A program made the translations under genes and the position numbers. 64,000 nt of DNA, from positions 15,576,879 through 15,640,878 of the forward strand of contig NC_071329.1 in the NCBI RefSeq assembly GCF_010183535.1, given 5' to 3'. The notes below the pieces were generated by a model. The model saw only the letters and a list, made by a program, of their open reading frames with translations. It was not told the DNA's origin and made no database searches. Position 1 is the first letter of the stretch. Every line of letters starts with the position of its first letter. Of this stretch, positions 55,692-64,000 are shown in pieces. Source of the stretch: Caenorhabditis remanei. Its lineage: Eukaryota > Nematoda > Chromadorea > Rhabditida > Rhabditidae.

Positions 55692-58043
55692 TTATCTGAT
55701 CCCCGCAATGACGAAGAACTTATCTCCTCGAATCATTCTCCCACCCAAAGTTCCATAGTAAATATATCTGTCTGAAGTTTGAACATATGTGAATGCTCCA
55801 GGACCATTTGGAACATCGTTTGGATCACAATTCACCCATTTAACAGCCACGTTGTTGTTGGCTCGAATCATTCCAACAAATCCACATTCACCCTTTTTAC
55901 CGGCTTCTGATCGGAGGGTGTCTATGAAGTTTTCGTACGAGTCTAGTCTGAAAATTTAGCTTTTTGAATTTGAAAAAACTCAAAGTATTTAGGTCACCCA
56001 CGTCGGATAAGGTGGACGACTTTCGATCACATTTCTGAGTTTCCCAGCATGATGTCCACGATTGTGGAATCGAAAAGTTCGATAGACCACAACATTACAC
56101 TTGCCACGTCGGAATGAGCAGATAAAGTTGTCATCTTCATGACAAAATGCGTGATTTCCGTATCCACCGCAATCGTTGTAGACGAGGACGTAGAAGGCAT
56201 TGCTGGAAATAATAAAGAGGATAGGATAGAAACATGACTAATCAGAGCGGAAGAAAAATATCTTGAAAATTAGGCTAGACATCTTTAGAAGTCCAAAGAT
56301 GGCAATGTCCGCCATCAGAGGGAGGGGAAAGACTGGTAGCGAGCACATCAGATTTTTCAATTTTTCAGAATGCGTAACTTTCTTCAAATTTTAGCTAGAA
56401 AAACGGGGTTTGGCTTAAAATGTTTGCTGTGAGCAGTTCTATAGTCATATTTAAAATAATCGTAACTGAAAACTGATTAGAGCGCGCCACCTCGAAAAAA
56501 CCGCAATGTCCGCGATGAGAGATAGGGGAAAGACTTGTAGCGAGCACTAAAAAGAGTTTGAGAAACTGTAACTCGCTAGGAAATGAGGTTAATCAATTGT
56601 TTTTTAGCTTAAAAGCTTTAAAATTTCATTGTGAGAATATTGAATGTAACACTTTGAAATTTGACTCAAAACTCGCTTAGTGGCAGGCAAATGAAAACTG
56701 TCAAATTTTCTTTTTAAAAAAATTTCCTCAATTTTTATTCAATTTCCTCTTACTTGGATAGAATATTATCAAGATCCACTTGCAACTTGTTCGCCTTTTG
56801 TGCATTGTTCATATGCTCACAATCATCCTGAGTATCCTCCACCAACTTTCTGACTCCATTCCATCCTTCATTCTGATCATGATAATCCTCATACCATTGG
56901 TTCATATCATTCTTCAAGTTCTCAATTCTTCCTTTCAGATTATTAGGTCCATACATATTACTATCCCAGAACATTCCATTCAGATAGGTTTCCAGGAATA
57001 GCTGTAATTTTTAATGCATATTTTTTAATGTATAAATGCAGATCAGAACTTACGAATTGAGCAAGCACTCCATCAATGATATCCCTCCACTTATTGAATG
57101 TCTGTCTCGTTTTCAATGGATCCGCTTTCATTGCCATTTTCAGAGGATTAGTCGACTCATTCTCCAATTGACTGATGAAATCTAGTGCCCATCTCAACGG
57201 AGGAGTCCGTTCACATTCATTCTTGAATATTCCTTTGCTATGTCCACAAGGATTGGATATGGTGTCTTGCATTAGTTTCATAAGAGTGGAGGCAGTGCAT
57301 GCAAACTTCTGAAAAATAGAGATAAAGACTGTTTCGTGCAGTAAGATACATATAAAATTTGGTTTTTTTCAGTTGAAAGTGACCATGTTTGAGAAGGTGT
57401 TACGGTATCACTGATTGTCCCACAAAACAAAATTTTTAATGAATCTTATAGAACAAAGGTAGAGCTTCATTTTTGTAATTTGAGGGAGAAATTACTTTGT
57501 CGATATGTAACTTATTAGGAAGTGTCCGTACAAAAAAGTTTTGAACTACAAAAATGAAGCTCTAGCTTTGTTCTGTATGGTTTCTACATTATTTACTTTG
57601 TGGGACAATCAGTGATACCGTAACACCTCTGGTCATTTCCACTGTAAAATACCAAATTGTATATCTTACTGCACGGTACTGTAAAGACTACTGTAAACCA
57701 CTCACCTTGTAGAAATTGTGAGCCACCATGAACGACTTCAAATCATCGAAAAGGTAGGACATTTTTCTCGATAGCTCTCCAATCTTCCGATCCAAAACTT
57801 CCAGTTTCAGGAGTACTGGATCCGGCTGATTTGGTTTTGCCATACTAATAATATCCTTGACAAGTGAACCGAATCCAGACAACGCCAGCATTCTATCCAT
57901 AATGATTTTGGTTTCAAATCGAGCATGGATTCCAATAAAATCATTTATCATTGTGATGGTGTTAGTGACATATTGCAAGTCGTCTGGATAATTAGATAAT
58001 TAATTTTTTATTTGAGCTGAAGATAAAGTGAGTTACCTGGCAT
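55692..58043 (-). CDS. six-exon gene, helical N-terminal and Cys-rich C-terminal regions (414 aa), family unassigned
   Basis: Minus-strand exons are 58043-58037 (ATGCCAG only), 57983-57706, 57308-57054, 57001-56754, 56202-56002 and 55947-55692. Phases join throughout (1, 0, 0, 2, 2), total 1245 nt. The N-terminal ~290 residues look all-helical (MINDFIGIHARFETK, ISMAKPNQPDPVLLKLEVLD, ENLKNDMNQWYEDYHD, AQKANKLQVDLDNIL). The C-terminal ~125 residues have cysteines and aromatic strands (YNDCGGYGNHAFCHEDD, CSFRRGKCNVVVYRT, ECGFVGMIRANNN, IYYGTLGGRMIRGDKF). No signal peptide or TM segment is seen with this start. A longer 5' exon is possible because the first coding exon is only 7 nt. I do not recognise the family; it looks nematode-specific. 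Confidence 0.65.
57330..57685. mobile_element. palindromic MITE in intron 2 of the 55692 gene
   Basis: TTTCGTGCAGTAAGATACATAT is mirrored by ATATCTTACTGCACGGTACT, and GGTATCACTGATTGTCCCACA by TGTGGGACAATCAGTGATACC. Member of the 3.8 kb family. Confidence 0.7.
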
Positions 58044-58134
58044 TATGAAGAACGAGTAGAAATAAATAATTGTTTCGTTTTGGCCGCTCTTTTTATAAAT
58101 GCTTTGTGTTTGTCCTTCCTCAGAAAAGAGAACA

Positions 58135-58225
58135 AAAAGCTCTCGAAAAACCTGTAAACAAACAGAAAAAAGTTTACGGTGAGCAAGGTTTCAATGTCAA
58201 TAAATCAAGTTCGGGAGGTCAAGAC
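58135..58225 (+). pseudogene. fragment of the MGKRKEK small gene (copy 3)
   Basis: GAAAAAAGTTTACGGTGAGCAAG and TTCGGGAGGTCAA match the end of exon 1 and start of intron 1 of the gene at 53783. Extra bases separate the two words, and no intact ATG exon or second exon is present. Confidence 0.5.
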
Positions 58226-58349
58226 ACAAGTTTTTTAAAATTAAGAATGAGGAAAAATATGTAGCATTATTTGACATGGAAATCTGAGCAATAATCTGCA
58301 GCCGGAATCTTAGTCATTGCAGTAACTTCATGTGTACATTTGAATTTTC

Positions 58350-58840
58350 AAGAGGACTGAAGTCATATTTTTTATTTTAGGTTATGATATTTCAGACAGT
58401 TCTAAGAAACTTTCATCATTGGAGCATATGCTGAAAATGACTCTAAACGCTACAATTCCCGTTCTCCTGACTCAAAAGGAGCCCAGGTGGAAGAGTTTTT
58501 CCATGCGGCCGTGTAGTCCTCTCGGACAAAATTATTTCTCAATTTCTTTTTTTCATTTTTTCTAACAAACCTTCGTGTTTTTTCTATTTATATCACCAAA
58601 AAAAAAAGAAAAACTAGGAAAATTTGTTGGAAAAAGTGAGAAAACGAGGGAATCTTGTCTAAGCGGACTACACGACCTCGTGGAAAAATTCTTCCACCTA
58701 AACTCCTTTTGAGTCAAGAGAACGGGAATTGTAGCGCTAGAGCAATTTGCAATTTTTAGCATATGCGTTAATGATGAAAGTTTATGAGAACTGTAGAAGT
58801 ATCATAATCTGAAATAAAACACGACTTCAGTCCTCCTATA
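58350..58840. mobile_element. fold-back element
   Basis: AGAGGACTGAAGTCATATTTT at about 58350 is mirrored by ACGACTTCAGTCCTCCTAT. ACAATTCCCGTTCTCCTGACTC is mirrored by GAGTCAAGAGAACGGGAATTG. CCGTGTAGTCCTCTCGGACAA and the CGGACTACACGACCTCGTGG block pair near the centre. Non-coding. Confidence 0.7.
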
Positions 58841-59135
58841 AACATACCTGCAGAAAATCAGAGAAACTGTCATATTCCCGAAACCGCTACATTTAACTTT
58901 CCCACACTTTCCAGGACGATATCCTGCGTGGCTGTTACCATATTAGTGACGTGGAAGCCTACTAAACACCAAATAATCTTTGATAGTCCAAACTTTTTCA
59001 AATATATGTAATATGTATATAATTAACATGTCTCATGAGTTTTCGGAAACCCTGTAATTACTCTTTGGAAAACCAAAGTCAATATTTGTTAGATTTGTCA
59101 TTCATTCTTCTTTTGAAAATAATCTTTTCCCCACT

Positions 59136-61209
59136 ATGAACGAAGCTTACTGCGGTCCAAGAGATTTCCCTGGATACCAAAAATCCACGGCACGAACTAT
59201 TTGCTATATTCTCTATCTTCTTGAATCATTTGCAGAAACCGTTTATTTAGGTGATATTTATATTTACATTCTTGCTATCTTGATCAATATTTTCCATTTT
59301 CTGGTCCTAACTAGAAAATCTATGAGATCTTCATCTATCAATATCATTATGGCTTATGTTGCATTTTTCGATATAGCTTCTCAATTCTATTGGGTTCAGC
59401 AAGAAGTGAATTCGTATTATCAAGATGTTCACATCTGTGTCCCTGGTAAATTTTGGTATTATTTACAAGTGATTGGAAATTTTCTCTATTGGATTCATGG
59501 TGTTTCAAGGCGACATTCCACGTGGCTTAGTTTCAGTATAGCCGTAATTAGGACACTGGTTGTTAGATATCCAATGAATACCAGTTTTGAGAAATTGTCA
59601 AAACCAAAAACAGCTCATTTATGTGTTATTGGATTATCTATCTTGACACTTCCTTTAATTGTTTTGGGATTTTTCGAAAAAGAAGCTTGGTACGTAGGAT
59701 GGACCCCGTGTGAACCATCCGGTTCATTCAAGTATTGGAATACGGGAACCTCTGATTTTTTTATGGCAAACAAGAGTTTTCTATTCAACTTGTATAATTC
59801 GGCAGATGGAATTTTGTCAAAAGTAAGGGAAATTATGATACTTGCAAACCGAGCCGAGAAGGGCCGAAGCGGGGCGGCGTGTAGCTCGCTGAAAACGCAA
59901 TATTATGGGCTGAAATTTATACCAAAATGTAGATCTCGGCGAGTTCTATGTCTGTGACCGACTAGGAGACGGATGACAAATCGTTAATGTGCCGCGGCCC
60001 AGGCTAGAATGGTTTTTGGCCCGCGGCACATTACCGATCCGCCGCCCGGGCCGTAGTAGGTCACAGACATACAGGGTGGCTCAAAATTACCCACATTAGC
60101 GATAAGTGCTATATCTAAAAAATTAAAAGTCAGAAAACCATGGGAATCATCAAATAGTTTATTCATGATCATAGCAATAATTATCAGCTAATCTTGTTCC
60201 ATCCGACCACCTCTCTTTTCGATGACAGCACGAAGACGTCTGGGGTAGGCATCGATGGTTGCACGCAGGTAATCTGGAGACTCGGATTTCATGCTTCATC
60301 CTTGTATCTCATTATGGGGTGAAGCGTTTCCAAAAAACTATTTTACACACGTGTAACAAAGGGAGATGTAATCGATAATGAAATGATCTACACGCTCACG
60401 TTTGATCTACATGCTGAAACTGGAAATCTACTTCGGGGGAAGAGCGATGTGGACTCGGTGGCGCCATTTACTTAAAACAAAACCGATTGATCTGAATTTC
60501 GACAAAATGAAAAAAATAACATAAAAATGAAAAAATAAAGACCAGAATTGCGTCAACCGCCTCGTCAAACTTTTTTGCGGGTAATTTTGAGCCACCCTGT
60601 AGAACTCGTCGAGATCTACATTTTGGTATATTTTTTATCCCATAATATTGCGTTTTAAGCTAGCTACACGCCGCCCCGTTTCGGCCCGGTTTGCACACAT
60701 GAAAACAATCAAAAGTATACTACCAAAAAATACAGATTCTCCCATGTGTCTTGTATCCAATTGCTACGTTTTTCCTAGTCTTGGAACTGCGAAAAATTAC
60801 AAAATCAAGGCAGCAAATGATGAGTTCAAAGGCCAATAAATCAACTACAAAACTCGTCTTCTACCTGGCCATCACATTTTTTTTGGCTGAATTTCCACTT
60901 GGTATAACTACAATGCTATATATCGTTATTCCAAGCCCCAAAAAATTTCCAATGTTTCCATATTTCCTGTATCATTTGTTCAATTTGTTTTCTCTATTTT
61001 TGTCGGTGACAACATGTACTCATATGGTAGTTTGCTTGTTTCTATCAACTCAATATCGGGATGCGATAAGTGCTTTTGTATGCAGGGGCTGTATAGTGAA
61101 AGTGAGTTGAAAAAAAAATTTGAGAACTTGTACTAGAAGTAAGTTTTTTCAGACCAAGGACACGACATCTCTACGGACTGCTCCGATGACTGTCACAACA
61201 ATTGTATGA
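59136..61209 (+). CDS. SRW-type chemosensory GPCR (369 aa), copy 2
   Basis: Three exons: 59136-59822, 60736-61101 and 61153-61209 (687+366+57 nt). Exons 2 and 3 have exactly the lengths of copy 1. The product starts MNEAYCGPRDFPGYQ. Conserved blocks include TRKSMRSSSINIIMAYVAFF, WLSFSIAVIRTLVVRYPMN, ILPCVLYPIATFFLVLELRK and TTKLVFYLAITFFLAEFPLG, with seven hydrophobic spans. All features fit an intact SRW receptor. The sequence is clearly diverged from copy 1, so the duplication is not very recent. Intron 1 is ~910 bp because it contains a fold-back element with a Tc1-like insert (copy 1's intron is 45 bp). Confidence 0.8.
59841..60697. mobile_element. fold-back element (GGGCCGG family) split by a Tc1-like insertion
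   Basis: The left arm (CTTGCAAACCGAGCCGAGAAG, ATTTATACCAAAATGTAGATC) is mirrored on the right (GATCTACATTTTGGTATATTTT, CGGCCCGGTTTGCACACAT). The same family sits at 21820-22172. The right arm is separated from the centre by the insert at 60072-60599. Confidence 0.75.
60072..60599 (-). mobile_element. Tc1/mariner-like element, non-autonomous, TA target duplication
   Basis: Terminal inverted repeats CAGGGTGGCTCAAAATTACC are exact at both ends. Each end is flanked by TA (60070-60071 and 60600-60601), the target duplication of Tc1/mariner transposons. On minus, inside the element, a frame reads SPDYLRATIDAYPRRLRAVIEKRGG and then MEQD*. This looks like the last residues of a Tc1/mariner-type transposase. 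The catalytic domain is absent, so this is an internally deleted copy. Confidence 0.8.
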
Positions 61210-61261
61210 ATCCGTTTCCTTCTTCAAGACGTTTTGACTTTTTGTCCGTTGTAGTATTTTT

Positions 61262-61425
61262 TCACCACCACCACGTACCGCACCTGGATATTAGATATTT
61301 TAAGGCCATCTCATTTCAGCTTTCTTATTTTTTTGCTCGTGTCTCCTCGGTCGATTTCAGACGATGAATGAACAATTTCATGGCACAATTTGTATATAAT
61401 ATTGGGGTCAGCGTCTGGCGTGCCT
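61262..61425 (+). pseudogene. duplicated collagen 3' end
   Basis: CCACCACGTACCGC(A/T)CC(T/A)GGATATTAG and the following UTR (CATTTCAGCTTTCTTATTTTT, then TCGATTTCAG, then a TATTGGGGTCAG word) match 51398-51555. Only the last collagen codons are present. It lies 53 bp after the SRW copy 2 stop. Confidence 0.8.
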
Positions 61426-62450
61426 TGGACGCGTTCAAACTTATGCATCTCTGAACAGACATATGGAAATTCAATAATTCGAATTTTGAACGTACTATTT
61501 CTGAAAAATGAAATTCTGGTTTATATCAAAAAAGTGAAAACGGGTCGAAAACTTTGTTGCTTGATATTTTTTATTTCCATTTTATATAAAACATTATCAA
61601 AACTAGTCAAAAAAGTTGTCCCGGTTGTCCAGAAGTCCAGATGTCCCGTTTCCCTTCTGAATTCAAATAACCACGTACACTATTCCAGACATCTCCCTCT
61701 GACTCACCAAACTAAAAATCAAACTCTTATACTTCCAAACCCAATTTCCAAAAATTCTGATTTCTTCTTCTTATCAAATTCATATAAATTGAATAAAATC
61801 AAGTCTCTCTCTCTCACAGCACGAGAGTCGTCTCATTTTCCACCTCATCAGCCATATATTCATGCTCTTTGATTACTGATAAATGGGGGAAAAAGTAAGA
61901 AGGATACGTAGTAGTCGTATATTCGAGAATGAAAGTCACACCCCCGGAGATTCGAGACACGAACAAAAGATCATGTGATACTATGAGATATATAGTTGAA
62001 GGAGTGTAATCAGAAGACGTTCGTTCCAGAAGGTGTTGATTTGAGTTTTGAGCCAACACTATGCATTTTTTGTAGCTGTTTACTATTAGAACTAGATCAA
62101 ATGAGATTTTGAAATTCTGGACCTTATTTTGTAGTAAGTATATCTGCTGACTGGTTCTGACTTTCTAGTTTTTTCCAGGTCAAAATTTGGTTCTCTTTTT
62201 GCAGATATTAGTTTCTCTTCCTAAAATCTTCTAGCTTCCGATTTATCTTTGTCTGCTTGTTTGATTTTTTAGAACTGTTTTTTTTCTTAGTTCAAAGAAA
62301 TTAAATTTGATCTTATTTACAAACTTGTCACGGGCCGGAATCAGGATTTTTCTGGGGCCCAATTTTTTGAATGTCGAATTTTTGACTACATCCGGATGTC
62401 CACATCTCATTTCATACATCGGAGTGCGCAGATTTATCGAGGTGTGTCAT
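61426..62450. other. no supported gene
   Basis: A minus-strand frame at 61814-62059 and plus frames over CT-rich DNA lack splice support. Nothing else seen. Confidence 0.35.
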
Positions 62451-62590
62451 TAGCACGACACACTTCTTACAATCACGCTCTACCGAAACCGATGAAAATT
62501 GTGTGCGAAATTGAGAGACTCAGAGAAAAATAGACAGTATTCAAGGGCATTTCGGTAGAGCGCAGTTGTAAGAACTGTGCCTAGCTAATA
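62451..62590. mobile_element. short palindromic MITE, GCGCTCTACCGAAA family
   Basis: TAGCACGACACACTTCTTACAA and mirrored TTGTAAGAACTGTGCCTAGCTA enclose inverted CACGCTCTACCGAAACCGAT and TTTCGGTAGAGCGCAG. Third copy in the window. Confidence 0.7.
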
Positions 62591-64000
62591 GGTTTGTATG
62601 ATTTAAACTTCGTGTGAGAACGGGTCAGAGACTTCCAAATGTCCGTCTGTGCGTTCAGATTTCCTTTTATAATAAAATGCCAAAATAGTTATTTTTCCTT
62701 TCAAAACATCCGGTATCTTTTTTGCTAACATTCTAAATGCCTCCTATTGATACAAAATCCCAATATATCCTTTCTGCAAACAAACATCCCCTAGTAACTG
62801 ATATTTCAAAATAAATCAAAATGATATCATGCTATACATATCCGGTCCCTTCTTCAAGCATTCGAAGAAATCTCTCCATTTTCCAAGCGATGCTCCCAAT
62901 GAAGAAGTAGTCCTTAAAGTTGAAGACGTGACAAGTGGAACTGAGCAGTTGGGAGCCAACGGAAACAGAGATTCTAAAAGGAAATGAGAATGAATCTCCT
63001 GATTTTTTGCCTCAGTTTCATTTGGAGAGAGTGAGAGCTCTTTGGAGTAATGAAATTGACCTTGCAACGGAAATTTAGAATCTGAAAGACGGGAGAAGAA
63101 GACGTTCCAGTTTTTGAAAAAATGAGTCATTCCCTGCTTTTTCTTGTTCTTAGCATATAAGAAATCGAATTAAATTTTATGATTAGTCATCAAAGTCATC
63201 ATTGAATTTTTTGATTTAAAAGTTTTCGTATTTCTCAAAATCAAAGTGTGTTTTATGCTCCACCGAGTTTTTGAAATTTATGAAACACTAATTAAAAAGT
63301 GAACAGATATAATATAAACCCAGCGAAACGGAATATATTTGCATGAGGTTTAAAGTCCCATTTTGGCTGGCGCACCTGTGACGCGTTATAGGCATCTGGA
63401 AACTATAACAGCCCATATTGAATTTTCAAAACGAATCTCAAAATGTGGCACGCCACGTAGGAGAAATTACAGTCCAGAATCCACAAAAATTTTCAAAGTT
63501 TTTCCGTCAAAATTGGTTTTTTGTTTTTGTTAAAATTTGGCAATCAAATTTAAAAAAATTTTACCCACCAAAGCTAAAGAACTGAAAAAAAACATACTTG
63601 TCAAGGACCGGATAGTTGGCGTCAAAATTAAAAATTCAAATTTTTCGAATTTTTTGGAATCTTTTGAATTTTTTAGCAATAAAAGTCGTATGTTCGACTA
63701 TCATTCAGAATTCACATTTTCGATGAAAAATTGATTTAAAAAATGTCAAAAAAAATTGTTTTATTTTTAGAAACTGGGCCTTCGGGCCTTCCTGGCCCTT
63801 CCCGGCCCTTTACAAGTGTAAAAACTGAATGCATGTCCGTGTTTCCAAATGACCAATTATCCATTTACACCCTTGAAACAACGACCCTAGTCTGTGCGTC
63901 CGGATGTCCGATCTTTTTTGGAAAAAAAAGGTTTTGGTTTGTTTTAAAACGTATCAGTTTCAAAACGTCTACATTTCAAATTCCCATTAAAAAACATCTG
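62591..64000. other. no firmly supported gene
   Basis: A possible minus-strand exon follows a CATTTCCTTTTAG acceptor near 62974 and is open in two frames to about 62816, but no partner exon could be joined. The stretch 63590-63830 is a copy of the dispersed repeat with TTGTCAAGGACCGGATAGTTGG and TCGGGCC/TTCCCGGCC words, also seen at 43.7, 44.8-45.0 and 50.25 kb. Confidence 0.35.

Noticed and set aside
61814..62059. 81-codon minus frame
   Set aside because: No splice sites, no family and low-complexity flanks; could be real but unsupported.
62816..63130. Minus frame with an internal acceptor
   Set aside because: A good TTTTAG acceptor exists but two frames are open after it and no upstream exon fits; kept only as a note in the gene-free entry.

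Overview
The window is nematode nuclear DNA, almost certainly from the genus Caenorhabditis. The evidence is AT-rich DNA, introns as short as 43 nt with strong TTTTCAG acceptors, trans-splice-like acceptors just 5' of start codons, a cuticle collagen, two SRW-type chemoreceptor genes, a MATH/BTB gene, a family of leucine-rich ZYG-11-like genes, and many small palindromic transposons. The density of gene fragments, duplicates and inverted-repeat elements resembles a chromosome arm. The species cannot be fixed from the sequence alone.

Region 1-18 kb has almost no supportable genes. A possible terminal exon sits at the left edge. The rest is fold-back elements, degenerate repeats, a LINE 3' end near 13.1-13.4 kb, two related elements carrying exon-like pieces (5.7-6.57 and 10.66-11.57 kb), and a GC-rich CGCCGG element (8.15-8.58 kb). 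Region 18-20 kb holds two small genes for single-pass membrane proteins.

Region 20-30 kb and 40-42 kb carry four or five pieces of one LRR family. One gene is complete (25.8-28.3 kb). One appears split by an inversion (C-terminal half on minus at 20.3-21.6 kb, N-terminal half on plus at 21.6-22.6 kb). An N-terminal stub lies at 29.4 kb, and a copy lacking exactly that N-terminal part lies at 40.3-41.9 kb. A MATH/BTB gene lies on minus at 22.7-24.3 kb. Between the stub and the truncated copy are two minus-strand multi-pass membrane genes (31.6-33.4 and 35.0-35.7 kb), a 300-bp-period satellite (36-39.3 kb) and two exons of an acidic, proline-rich, probably nuclear protein.

Region 42-49 kb has a divergent WDR35/TULP4-like beta-propeller gene and a four-TM membrane gene flanked by direct repeats. 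Region 49.6-61.4 kb has a cuticle collagen with an antisense tRNA-Ile(AAU) in its second intron, then two SRW receptor genes made by duplication of a block that also copied the collagen 3' end. It also has small duplicated MGKRKEK genes, a Helitron-like element with a seven-unit heat-shock-element array, and a six-exon minus-strand gene of unassigned family. From 61.4 kb to the end no gene is firmly supported.

The genes do not form a common pathway. The strongest themes are local duplication and breakage of rapidly evolving families (LRR, MATH/BTB, SRW) and heavy loading of introns with fold-back elements.
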